Source: Sediminitomix flava
GTDB lineage: Bacteria; Bacteroidota; Bacteroidia; Cytophagales; Flammeovirgaceae
Direction: 5' to 3'
Assembly (NCBI RefSeq): GCF_003149185.1
Contig: NZ_QGDO01000002.1
Location: forward strand, 1,054,001 to 1,118,000
DNA length: 64,000 nucleotides
Positions 45,416 to 54,203 of this stretch are shown here, in pieces. Both the position numbers and the translations under genes were made by a program. The notes below the pieces were generated by a model. It made no database searches and had not been told where the DNA came from. It worked only from the letters and a program-made list of their open reading frames with translations. Position 1 is the first letter of the stretch. Each line of letters opens with the position of its first letter.

Positions 45416-46333
45416 TCAATCATACCGAGGAAATATTCTCAGGAATTGGGATTGAATCATCCAATATTTCAACCTTCTTATAATTCTCGCTTTGAATACC
45501 TCTACATTAAAACCTGACTTACTTTCTTTTTCAAGTCTAAAAAAACTATCCGAAAGGTATTTTTGAAATAGTATAGCATAGGGATGTTCACAGCTATCAT
45601 GCCAAGGTTTAAATTTACCACCAGCTATGAAATGAATGATTCTAGCATCGTATATCTGCCTATTATAATATCTCTTGGAGTGGCTCAAACCAGAGTAATT
45701 CCATTTTCTATCTAAAAAAGTGATATCATCCTCAAATAATATATTTAAGATATCTTGATCCCAAAATCTAAATAAAAAATCCTCCTCTTTAAGGATAGAT
45801 AAGGCCTTAGAAAAAATATTATTCAAACGCCACTTTTTCAAATCAATCAGTAAAACACCCGCATTAAAATATTGACTTTCTTTTTTCAGGCCTAAATCTA
45901 GTTTATAGTTTCTAAAAAAAGATTTACTAATATCTTCTGACGCCCCAATAGATCTATCTTGTAGATCTGTTTTCCATAAAGGCAAAATACTTCCTACTAC
46001 TAAAATATCAACATCTAAATAAAGAATCTTATCTAAATGAACAGGAAGTACCTCTGCTAATATTAATCGAAAATAGGTTTCTATACTAATATGTGCATTG
46101 ATTGTATATTCTGCAACCGAGAAAGTAGAACTATCAATTTTTATAACCGTATAGCTATTCTGATAAGTTTTACATAATTGCTCTATTTTTTCTAGGTTGC
46201 CTTTACTCAGTCCTTGTGTCAGAATATAAACATTGAATACAGTTTCTTTATTGTTCTCAAATAAAGAAGTAAGCATTACTCCCATATAAGGAGCATAAGA
46301 TTCATTAATTGCACAAGCTATATTAATTTGCAT
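45416..46333 (-). CDS. Glycosyltransferase family 8 protein
   Basis: A 305-residue retaining GT-A enzyme. INIACAINESYAPYMGVMLT opens the fold, KILYLDVDILVVG carries the DxD motif (D107, D109), and YFNAGVLLIDLKKWR is the typical acceptor-side motif. Members use UDP-glucose or UDP-galactose for LPS and other glycans. It lies 23 bases after the sulfotransferase gene on the same strand. Confidence 0.92.
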   Translation of the reverse strand: MQINIACAINESYAPYMGVMLTSLFENNKETVFNVYILTQGLSKGNLEKIEQLCKTYQNSYTVIKIDSSTFSVAEYTINAHISIETYFRLILAEVLPVHLDKILYLDVDILVVGSILPLWKTDLQDRSIGASEDISKSFFRNYKLDLGLKKESQYFNAGVLLIDLKKWRLNNIFSKALSILKEEDFLFRFWDQDILNILFEDDITFLDRKWNYSGLSHSKRYYNRQIYDARIIHFIAGGKFKPWHDSCEHPYAILFQKYLSDSFFRLEKESKSGFNVEVFKARIIRRLKYWMIQSQFLRIFPRYD

Positions 46334-46356
46334 ATCAATCTTTAAATCATCTGTGT

Positions 46357-47274
46357 TTATGCTTCTTCATTCATATTCCAATGAGATAAATCTATACCCG
46401 TCAATTCTTGTAAGGCAAGATTATATGGCTTATAAAAACGATTTAAATATTCTCTTGTCTGTTTATCCATCTTTGGAAAACGAGTATTAGACTTATTTGA
46501 GTTGATTATCACATCACCAATGTACTTAAATAGACTTGGAGGTAATATCGCTTTTATTATTTGTTTAATCGAACTATTATTATTTCTCAGTTGATGAATG
46601 ATTGATGTTAAAAATTTAGACCTAGGGACTAATGTCTGGTTATGAACATCAGTTTTCAAATTAGTAGAATTATTTACACCTATCATATCACATAATTCTT
46701 GACAGATTTTCTTAGGATTACTTTTTAAATCTTCAAATAAATAAATACTAACTTGTTCCTTTGAAAAGTACTTATAAATCATTCTAAGTTGTTCAATATA
46801 TAGGCCTAATCGTACAAACTGATTATACATGATATCATATTCCCCTTTTTTCCATTTCTCAATAGCATCTATAACTTCTGAAAATGATTTACTCATCCAA
46901 CCATTAACTACTCCCATAGTATATGATGAATAAGCTCTTTCTGTGGGATTTCGTAATATTATTGCAATATGACAATCAGGAGAATGACTCTTCAACTTTT
47001 CAATTGACTCTTCATTCATACACATTCCTACATTCTTGACAACCAACTTTTTTTCCCTTAATTCATCAATATGAATACAATATTGAGCTAAGGTATTTTG
47101 AAATCCATTTTGTTGTTCCTTGGTGTTGATAAAGTAAGCAAACTCTTCATGAGGGTGTGTAACTAACTTAGGATTTGATCCTAAGTAATTTTTAAGAGAT
47201 GTTGTACCGGCTTTTTGAACGCCTATAATAGCTAGAGAAATAGTAGTAGTAGTAGTAGTAGTAGTTGGGTTCAT
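46357..47274 (-). CDS. Sulfotransferase with poly-Thr N-terminus
   Basis: A 305-residue sulfotransferase. The PAPS phosphosulfate loop is GVQKAGTTSL (from residue 18), and R108 in LRNPTERAYSSY is the 3'-phosphate-binding arginine. A short HEEFAYFI segment matches the KEPxYF-like motif of heparan-type enzymes. Residues 4-11 are eight threonines encoded by an (ACT)8 tract directly after the start codon. The enzyme should move sulfate from PAPS to a carbohydrate. Neighbours are GT8 and GT4 genes, so a sugar of the same polysaccharide is the likely acceptor. Confidence 0.9.
   Translation of the reverse strand: MNPTTTTTTTTISLAIIGVQKAGTTSLKNYLGSNPKLVTHPHEEFAYFINTKEQQNGFQNTLAQYCIHIDELREKKLVVKNVGMCMNEESIEKLKSHSPDCHIAIILRNPTERAYSSYTMGVVNGWMSKSFSEVIDAIEKWKKGEYDIMYNQFVRLGLYIEQLRMIYKYFSKEQVSIYLFEDLKSNPKKICQELCDMIGVNNSTNLKTDVHNQTLVPRSKFLTSIIHQLRNNNSSIKQIIKAILPPSLFKYIGDVIINSNKSNTRFPKMDKQTREYLNRFYKPYNLALQELTGIDLSHWNMNEEA
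47241..47266. repeat. (TAG/ACT)8 trinucleotide microsatellite in a coding start
   Basis: Eight perfect TAG units (47241-47264) plus two bases on the plus strand, read on the minus strand as ACT codons (Thr). It begins three codons after the sulfotransferase ATG. Change in unit number would keep the frame and alter only N-terminal length and the early mRNA. Confidence 0.9.
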
Positions 47275-47367
47275 TAATTTTAGCTTTTATTATTCATTGA
47301 ACTCTAAAAAATTAACATATAATAGTGTTTTTTTTCACAAAAATCTATTATGAATACCGAGTTTGGG

Positions 47368-48537
47368 TTACATCCCATATACTAGTTTATAAACTTCCTC
47401 AGACACTTCAAATGACCTATACTTTTTAGCAACTAGACTTAAACTAGACCTTTGTTGATTAGATCTATTCAAGAAACTATGATCTAAATCTTCAAAAATA
47501 GAATGATTTTTTGTATCTAAGACACAACCTATTTTTTCCTCTCTGACTATCCTAGAATCATCTCCTATACCGTCTGGAATTATAATTGGCAAACCATTTG
47601 CCCAATACTCACCATTTTTTATTGGTGATATTCCAATTTTTGAGGGACTTGGTTTATGAAGAGAAAATGCAAAATTTGAGGCCGATAAATATTTAGGGAC
47701 ATCACTATGTTCGACTAAACCTACTTTAGTTTGTTCAGTAGGAATCGAATATTGAGTAAAATATTCTTGACATAACTCCTCTTGAGGTGTAAGTATAATT
47801 AAATATGCCCGTTCTTGATAATACTCAAAAAAAGCTTTAAAGAGCTGAAAAGCTTCTTCTTCATAATATATCCCTCCAAATTTACCTACATAAACCCCTA
47901 CAACAGAATCCATTGATATATTCAATTGGGACCTGATAGAAATATGGTCTTCGTGTTTATAATTAAACGTGTCTAAGTCTACACAACATGGAATTGTATG
48001 TATCTTATCCATTGAGATACCTTCTTCTACCAAATGATTTTTATATGCATTTGAAACAGGCATTAATCCTTTAGCGGTATCCTTCTGTTTTTTTTCCCAA
48101 TATTTTTCAAGAATATACTTAGGGTTCCACTTCGACCAAACCCCAGCTTCTAACATATAATCTGCATGAGGTTCAAAAGACTCTACATAATAGGGAACAG
48201 TCGTTTTTTTATGAATAAGATAACCTAATGCACCTGCAGGAGCTCCCCGACAAATAATTTTATCAATCGATTTCGTTTGTACAAAACGAATTAGTTCTGC
48301 AGGAAAAGAAGTAAAATCCTTTAATTTATCTTTTAATGTATGTCCTGAATATAAGGGAAGATGGATTAACTTAGGAATATTAAAATTTATATTCACATCT
48401 ATATTATCCCTTTCTATACTGACATAATATATCTCTTTAATATGCTCGAAGCTTGAAAGAATACGAAGGTGTGGATAAATAGTAGCTACACTAAGTCCTT
48501 CTTTTGCCCCCCAATAACCTATAAATAAAACCTTCAT
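47368..48537 (-). CDS. Glycosyltransferase, GT4-like
   Basis: A 389-residue GT-B enzyme. The N-terminal domain begins MKVLFIGYWGAKEGLSVATI, the acceptor side reads CRGAPAGALGYLIHKKTTVP, and the donor domain has GVYVGKFGGIYYEEEAFQLF and later SKIGISPIKNGEYWANGLPI. The usual EX7E pair is not obvious, so family placement is by overall pattern. It lies 93 bases upstream of the poly-Thr sulfotransferase gene and 35 bases after a GT2 gene. Confidence 0.8.
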   Translation of the reverse strand: MKVLFIGYWGAKEGLSVATIYPHLRILSSFEHIKEIYYVSIERDNIDVNINFNIPKLIHLPLYSGHTLKDKLKDFTSFPAELIRFVQTKSIDKIICRGAPAGALGYLIHKKTTVPYYVESFEPHADYMLEAGVWSKWNPKYILEKYWEKKQKDTAKGLMPVSNAYKNHLVEEGISMDKIHTIPCCVDLDTFNYKHEDHISIRSQLNISMDSVVGVYVGKFGGIYYEEEAFQLFKAFFEYYQERAYLIILTPQEELCQEYFTQYSIPTEQTKVGLVEHSDVPKYLSASNFAFSLHKPSPSKIGISPIKNGEYWANGLPIIIPDGIGDDSRIVREEKIGCVLDTKNHSIFEDLDHSFLNRSNQQRSSLSLVAKKYRSFEVSEEVYKLVYGM

Positions 48538-48572
48538 TCAGATTCCGGAATTATAACCGTTGTTCAATGATG

Positions 48573-49445
48573 TTAATTAGCTTTTCTTTGTTTTAAGAGC
48601 TGTCCAAACTTTGATGGACTCGTTAGAGCAGATAAAAATAAATACCTAAAAGCACTAAAACGCATACCTAAGTGAAAACTATAAGCCCCTATTGTATATT
48701 GAAAATGGCTTTTGTAACTCGATACATATGGTTTAGGTATTAATTTTTTAGATAAAACATCACGTAAGTAAATTTTATAATCTTGTATCAATTTTGGAGA
48801 GTATTTACGAGACATACTATTCACCAAAATTCGATAATACATTACAGCTTCATCTACCAGCCCTACTTCACCAACTTTAAAGAGTTCATGCAAGAAAAAA
48901 CGGTCTGCTGTATTAAATAACTCTGAATGAAAACTGATTTGATGCGCTTCTAAGATATTTTTTCGTATCAGATAAGAGGATGGACAGGTTTGTGTATTTG
49001 AAGAAAAAGTAAGTAGATCTTGATGTTTACTTAAAGCTGATACTTTTTCTCCTAAGGGCCTTGAATTAGCATCTATATATTCAACTGACGAAGCCACCGC
49101 TACATGTGTAGGATGCCCTTCCAAAAATTGAACACGTTTTAATAAAAAATCTGTAGCCCATACATCATCACTATCCAAAAAAGCAACGTACTCTCCTTTT
49201 GCCTTTGACAGACCAAAATTTCGAGCTAATGAGACTCCTCCATTTTCTTTTTTATAATAGCTTAATCTATGGTCCTTAAATTGTTGGATTACCTCAGATT
49301 GATTGTCAGGAGATCCGTCATCTACTATAATACATTCAAAATCTGTGAAACTTTGTTTAAGCACAGACTCTAATGTTTCTCCTATATATTTTTCTGCATT
49401 ATATGCAGGTATAATGACCGATACTTTCACATTAGTTTCCATCAA
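48573..49445 (-). CDS. Glycosyltransferase family 2 protein
   Basis: A 290-residue inverting GT-A enzyme. Motifs are VSVIIPAYNAEKYIGETLES, CIIVDDGSPDN (VDD 41-43) and VAFLDSDDVWA (D91-S-D-D94). The C-terminal helices contain several aromatic residues and a basic tail. It overlaps the upstream GT4 gene by 14 bases, indicating coupled translation. The start codon at 49445 could also be M2. Confidence 0.93.
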   Translation of the reverse strand: MMETNVKVSVIIPAYNAEKYIGETLESVLKQSFTDFECIIVDDGSPDNQSEVIQQFKDHRLSYYKKENGGVSLARNFGLSKAKGEYVAFLDSDDVWATDFLLKRVQFLEGHPTHVAVASSVEYIDANSRPLGEKVSALSKHQDLLTFSSNTQTCPSSYLIRKNILEAHQISFHSELFNTADRFFLHELFKVGEVGLVDEAVMYYRILVNSMSRKYSPKLIQDYKIYLRDVLSKKLIPKPYVSSYKSHFQYTIGAYSFHLGMRFSAFRYLFLSALTSPSKFGQLLKQRKAN

Positions 49446-50556
49446 ACGCTTTACTCAACTGATCTATTTTATTCTCTATTCGGTAGTTTTGATCAACGAC
49501 CTCAAACCCATTTTCTTTTAATACCTCACTTAACTCAGGATCTTTCAACAGACGAAGTATGGCTTCATGGATTTGTTCTGTACTCTTAAAATCTACAACT
49601 AAAGCCTCTTTTTCATGTTGTACAAAATCTCTAGCCACACCCGATAAAGTAAAAACAGAAGGAATTTTTGCTGCCAAAGACTCTATATATATCTGTCCAA
49701 ATGCTTCACAATACGGATCAATTGGTGTATGAACAAATACATCAAATAGTTGGTATAAGGCATATAAGTCTTTTTCAAAAGGAATTTCTATATAACTCTC
49801 CTGAGGTAATTCCGCTAACAATATATCTAACTGATCTACATATTCTCCTTTCCGAGCATTGGCAAGTACCAATTGTGCTTTAGGGTATTGTTCCAATATT
49901 CGCTTAAATGCTGGGATGATATATTGGATACCTTTCCATTCCGTATATCTTGAAATCACCCCAATAATTGGGCCTTCTGAACGTATACCATATTTTTGCT
50001 TAAGTGTTTCTACTCGTTCTGAATTTACAGAAGTAAAGCGATCTATATCAATACTATGGTTGATGATCTGAATTTTGTCAGAAGAAACACCTTCCTTTTC
50101 AATCAAAACATCTGCCACATTTTGGGTGATGGCTATAATTTTTGTAGCCCACTGATTACTCCAAAGGTCATACTTAACAGCATGTGGATGATAATCGTGA
50201 TTAAATGTCGAATGATGACGTGTATAAATCCGTTCTTTTATACCTAAAATTTTACCAATACTTAAACCTAAAAGTGTCGCTTCGGGTAAATGGCAATGAA
50301 TCACATCTGGTTGTAGTGATTTTAGATACTTATATAGTTTATAAAAAGCGAATACTAAATCTTTTTTCCCACTATATGGAATATACTTCAGTCCTAAACC
50401 TTGACTTTCGACAAACCTTGCTAAATGGCTGTTTGCCATCGGATTCAAAAGAATAAAACTAAGTTCAAAACGTTCTTGATTCAAATATTCAGCAACCCAT
50501 TCAAACTCCAAAGCCTTATCTATATTGGAGATGATATATACTACTTTAGTCCTCAT
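49432..50556 (-). CDS. Glycosyltransferase family 4 protein
   Basis: A 374-residue GT-B enzyme. PDVIHCHLPEATLLGLSIG and RIYTRHHSTFNHDYHPHAVK are N-terminal landmarks. The donor domain shows GVISRYTEWKGIQYIIPAF and the EX7E pattern in PYCEAFGQIYIESLAAK. It overlaps both neighbours (14 bases downstream, 11 bases upstream). Confidence 0.93.
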   Translation of the reverse strand: MRTKVVYIISNIDKALEFEWVAEYLNQERFELSFILLNPMANSHLARFVESQGLGLKYIPYSGKKDLVFAFYKLYKYLKSLQPDVIHCHLPEATLLGLSIGKILGIKERIYTRHHSTFNHDYHPHAVKYDLWSNQWATKIIAITQNVADVLIEKEGVSSDKIQIINHSIDIDRFTSVNSERVETLKQKYGIRSEGPIIGVISRYTEWKGIQYIIPAFKRILEQYPKAQLVLANARKGEYVDQLDILLAELPQESYIEIPFEKDLYALYQLFDVFVHTPIDPYCEAFGQIYIESLAAKIPSVFTLSGVARDFVQHEKEALVVDFKSTEQIHEAILRLLKDPELSEVLKENGFEVVDQNYRIENKIDQLSKAFDGN

Positions 50557-51637
50557 TCAGCTTTTCAAATATCTTTTCTATCATTTTCGGATATGTTCGC
50601 TCCCCTAAAAATTGTATGATGAGTTCCTCATTCATATCAAACTTCTCTGTTTGCATTAATTGAGCAATTCGGTCTAAATATGATTTTTTATCTTTTTCAC
50701 AGAAAATCAGTTCTCCATCCAATTCATTCACTTCAGAATCTATAGACGTAACGACTGGCTTTTTCTGCGCGATATAGTTCAATATTTTTAAAGGTGAGCG
50801 ATTTCCGCCTTTTTCCTGTAAATCAAATTGATAAGCGGTAATACACACTTTAGAAGCGGCAATATAATTTTTTAATTCTTTCGCATGAACAACACCTAGC
50901 GCATGTACATTATCCTTTTCTTTTAAAAGCCCCCATTTTTCCCAATCTTCACTCTCTTTGGTCTGGAGTTTTCCTAGTATTACTAATGAAAATTGGTTAC
51001 TAATTTGTTCTAATAAATCAAAGTCTACATCATGATTTAGCCCTCCTACCATCAAAACATAACCACCAAAATGTTTCTCTAAGGCTTTAACTTTTTGAGG
51101 GCTTATATGAAACTCTTCCTCTGAAATTGCATGTGGAATATAAAGTGGTTCTTTTTTCCCATTTTGATAAAAAGGAAGATACTTAGTACTTGTACAAACA
51201 AGTAAATCTGCTAATGCTGAAATTTTCTTATTGTTTACCGCATTCATATAGGGGTCTGCAATATGGTAAACTCTTCTTTCTTTTTTACTTAAACCTAACG
51301 TATTCACAAAACGATTATGATCGAATTGCCAAATTATCGTTTTTTTCTCATTACTTAACGCCCTTTTAAGCTTACGCCTATTTATTGCATCATTCAATCT
51401 GAGCATAAAAGATGGAAAGAATCGCAATGGAAATGGATTATGATAATCAATAACGCTTAGGTTCTCTTTAATTTTTGTTTGATATACTCTCCACGAAAAA
51501 AGATCTGTAAAACTCCAAGATTTAGGCGCATTTATAAAATATACATCATTGCCTAGTTTACTTAATTCGTTTGCATAATGTTGTTTAGAATACCAAATGT
51601 CTCCCCATGGTTCATTTGAAATAAGGATTATAGTCAA
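50546..51637 (-). CDS. Glycosyltransferase, GT1/GT4-like
   Basis: A 363-residue GT-B-like protein starting ILISNEPWGDIWYSKQHYAN, then a middle KTIIWQFDHNRFVNTLG and a donor domain with YVLMVGGLNHDVDFDLLEQI and SPLKILNYIAQKKPVVTS. This resembles TuaH-type and GT4-like enzymes. It ends within the next gene (11-base overlap) and follows the sulfotransferase gene at 51648 by 10 bases. Confidence 0.82.
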   Translation of the reverse strand: MTIILISNEPWGDIWYSKQHYANELSKLGNDVYFINAPKSWSFTDLFSWRVYQTKIKENLSVIDYHNPFPLRFFPSFMLRLNDAINRRKLKRALSNEKKTIIWQFDHNRFVNTLGLSKKERRVYHIADPYMNAVNNKKISALADLLVCTSTKYLPFYQNGKKEPLYIPHAISEEEFHISPQKVKALEKHFGGYVLMVGGLNHDVDFDLLEQISNQFSLVILGKLQTKESEDWEKWGLLKEKDNVHALGVVHAKELKNYIAASKVCITAYQFDLQEKGGNRSPLKILNYIAQKKPVVTSIDSEVNELDGELIFCEKDKKSYLDRIAQLMQTEKFDMNEELIIQFLGERTYPKMIEKIFEKLNED

Positions 51638-51647
51638 AGTATTTAAT

Positions 51648-52490
51648 TCAGTTTTGGTTATACAATCGTTGCCCTGTCAATAATTCAAAGTCATTCATTT
51701 CTTCATTAAAAAGCTCTTCTAAATACTTTTTATTCTCACTATTAAATTTTGGCTTTTCAAGTTTTACATTTTTATTACTTGACTGAAGATATTTCAAATA
51801 ATTTTTAACCTTAGACTTAAATTGAGGACTTAAAGCTTTTATAATCCTTTTACTCAAAGTCGTATTAACTAACCTTCCTGTAAGTTTATTTAACTGAGAA
51901 TTCACCAACTCAGAGTTATTGTAATGAATATTCTCTCGAACAAAATCTTTTTCTTCTACATCCAAAAAATGGGCTAGCTTCTTTATTACATTCTCTCTAT
52001 TTTCTTGATATTCTTCTAGAGTAAATATTAAAATTTGCTCCAAAGGAAAATATTTTAAATATAACGCTAGCTGTTTGGCATATTGACTACATCGGATATA
52101 ATGAGGTTTTTCTGTAATAATCGTATTTATATCAAAAAATTCACCTCCTTTTAACTTTTGATTGTACTCATATTGAGATACAATTCGCTTTATAGGAGCT
52201 CTTAGGATGTATATCAATTTAAGACTTGGATTGTATTCATACATCCTTTTTGGGATATCTTCATCTATAAACTTTGTATATGAAGTTGAGCCTTCTCCCC
52301 AAAGCTTATTAGCATTACTAAAAAGCTGATGATAGTTAGATACTTCTTTTTTGTAATTATCATATGTAAAAAAATCGGGCTCTTTTGGAATCGAAAAACA
52401 CACCTCTGGGTGATAATCCAATAATGTTGCAATTGAAGTTGTGCCACACTTCATTCCTCCAATTATGATAAAATCCACTAACTTTGTCAC
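51648..52490 (-). CDS. Sulfotransferase (heparan/NDST-like pattern)
   Basis: A 280-residue PAPS-dependent enzyme. The 5'-phosphosulfate loop is GGMKCGTTSI (11-20), IPKEPDFFTY is the KEPxxF motif, and R97 in LRAPIKRIVSQY is the 3'-phosphate arginine. The gene lies 2 bases before the next sulfotransferase gene, and the two proteins align along their N-terminal ~110 residues, so they look like a tandem duplicate that has diverged. Confidence 0.92.
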   Translation of the reverse strand: MTKLVDFIIIGGMKCGTTSIATLLDYHPEVCFSIPKEPDFFTYDNYKKEVSNYHQLFSNANKLWGEGSTSYTKFIDEDIPKRMYEYNPSLKLIYILRAPIKRIVSQYEYNQKLKGGEFFDINTIITEKPHYIRCSQYAKQLALYLKYFPLEQILIFTLEEYQENRENVIKKLAHFLDVEEKDFVRENIHYNNSELVNSQLNKLTGRLVNTTLSKRIIKALSPQFKSKVKNYLKYLQSSNKNVKLEKPKFNSENKKYLEELFNEEMNDFELLTGQRLYNQN

Positions 52491-52492
52491 AG

Positions 52493-53377
52493 TTATATAT
52501 TTAAATTTTCAACAGATTTTGAAGAATACTTATGCCAAGAATCAACTCTATACCCTAATAAATCTTCGATTTTATTTAAATCACCTCTTGAAGCCCTGTA
52601 AATATATTCTTTAACACGATCATTAACTTTAGGCACCTCTGAAACTTTACTTCTAGTCAGTTGATATAAACTTTTAGCAACAAAAGTTCTCAAACTCTGA
52701 GGAAAGAGATCTTTAAGCTTTGTTAATGATGAATTTGTTAGCAATTTATCAACTCTTTGATCATCTCTATAAAGTCCAATACCTCGGTTTGAATGTGTTA
52801 CTTTTTGTTTTAAAAATGGATCTTTTTCAATCTCTAAAAAATTCGCTATTTTTTCATATGTACCTATACTATTTTGGATATACTCTTCAAATGGAAGTAA
52901 TAATACCTGATGTCTTCCAAAGACATTAAGATACGGCTCAATTTGCATATAGTATCTTCCTGTATTTACATATTCACTATTATTGAGTAGAGCTTTATTG
53001 ATCTCTTTTTCATGTTCAAATTTTCTTAAAACACAATGGATATAATGCGAAATGGCTCTACTCACAGGTTCACGCATCAAATAGATGATTTTTAAATTGG
53101 GGTTATACTCATACAAATCTTCAACGATATGTGGATGCATAGGGTACTTTGCATAAGAAGTTGTACCCTCACCTCTTAATAAATTTTGATCATTTAATTT
53201 AAAGCATTTTTCATATTCTTTTAAGCGTTTACGCCAATCTGAATTACAAAAAAAATGAGGTTCCTTAGGCTCACTAAAATTTATCTGAGGATGAACAGCT
53301 AAATTATCTGCTAAACTGGTAGTTCCAGACTTCATTGCTCCAATTAAAATGAAATCTAATTTGGGTTGGTTACTCAT
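52493..53377 (-). CDS. Sulfotransferase (heparan/NDST-like pattern)
   Basis: A 294-residue PAPS-dependent enzyme. P-loop GAMKSGTTSL (13-22), SEPKEPHFFCNSDWRKRL, and R102 in MREPVSRAISHY. The same order of motifs as in the downstream gene, including RGEGTTSYAKYP/WGEGSTSYTKFI, supports duplication. It comes 2 bases before its paralogue, with coupled translation likely. A 106-base AT-rich gap separates it from the gene upstream. Confidence 0.92.
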   Translation of the reverse strand: MSNQPKLDFILIGAMKSGTTSLADNLAVHPQINFSEPKEPHFFCNSDWRKRLKEYEKCFKLNDQNLLRGEGTTSYAKYPMHPHIVEDLYEYNPNLKIIYLMREPVSRAISHYIHCVLRKFEHEKEINKALLNNSEYVNTGRYYMQIEPYLNVFGRHQVLLLPFEEYIQNSIGTYEKIANFLEIEKDPFLKQKVTHSNRGIGLYRDDQRVDKLLTNSSLTKLKDLFPQSLRTFVAKSLYQLTRSKVSEVPKVNDRVKEYIYRASRGDLNKIEDLLGYRVDSWHKYSSKSVENLNI

Positions 53378-53483
53378 AAATGTATATGAATGAATTCCTT
53401 AGTTAAAAAAACGTTAATAATCAGTTGTTTTAATAAATATTATTGTCTTGTAAAGTAATACTATTTATTGACTTTTTTCACTA

Positions 53484-54203
53484 TTAATGATTCTTCATTT
53501 CAATATCTTGAAATGAGTAGTTTAAAAGATTTATTTCTCTATGAAAAATTAATCTAATCTTTTCAGCTTCATCTACAGATAAGACTTCATTATAATGACG
53601 TTTATCTATTCTTTGGGTTGACTTCGCCTTATAGGTCGGTAAAACTAATCTATTCTTTAACGATAGTTTATTGGTTAAATCTTCAAACATATCTGATAAC
53701 TCTTCATATTTATAGATATTAGACACTATAAGCTCTCCTCTAGAATCCGTATAGTTTTTAAAGTCTTTAATAACCTCAACCGCCCTTGAATCAAGATAAT
53801 TATTTATACTACCAAACTCTGTATCGCCACCTAAATACCAATAATGAGATAAGACTTTATCCCAAGGGTTTCTTTCTACAGCAAATGAGTAGTAAGAATC
53901 ATATCTTTCATTCCTCATTAATTTCTTTACTAATACCGCAGGATTATGATTTCGAAATTCTTTAACGTAACCATATAGTAATCTTCTGTAAACATCTCCT
54001 ATTGTATATTTATACAAAGGGAATTGATAGTTTTGAGCACTTTTAAACCCAAGAGATATTCGATGTTTTTCATCTTTTACCTCATTCAAAGGTGTTATAA
54101 TATCATTACTGCCACAAATAGAAGAAAGCGCAATTTCAATAGATGAACCTGCTGTTTTTCGGGTCTTTATAAAAATAAACTTATGCTGATGAGAAATTAT
54201 CAT
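53484..54203 (-). CDS. Sulfotransferase_2-type carbohydrate sulfotransferase
   Basis: A 239-residue protein with FIKTRKTAGSSIEIAL (5'-PAPS loop, residues 12-27) and FAVERNPWDKVLSHYWYLG, with R111 the 3'-phosphate arginine. KTAGSS in place of the GTTS loop places it in the chondroitin-type (Sulfotransfer_2) branch, unlike its neighbours. It overlaps the upstream GT gene by 23 bases. Acceptor unknown. Confidence 0.88.
   Translation of the reverse strand: MIISHQHKFIFIKTRKTAGSSIEIALSSICGSNDIITPLNEVKDEKHRISLGFKSAQNYQFPLYKYTIGDVYRRLLYGYVKEFRNHNPAVLVKKLMRNERYDSYYSFAVERNPWDKVLSHYWYLGGDTEFGSINNYLDSRAVEVIKDFKNYTDSRGELIVSNIYKYEELSDMFEDLTNKLSLKNRLVLPTYKAKSTQRIDKRHYNEVLSVDEAEKIRLIFHREINLLNYSFQDIEMKNH

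Noticed and set aside
53378-53483. Possible hidden gene or promoter in the largest gap between the cluster's sulfotransferase genes
   Set aside because: Only AT-rich sequence with stops in all frames and no clear promoter motif.
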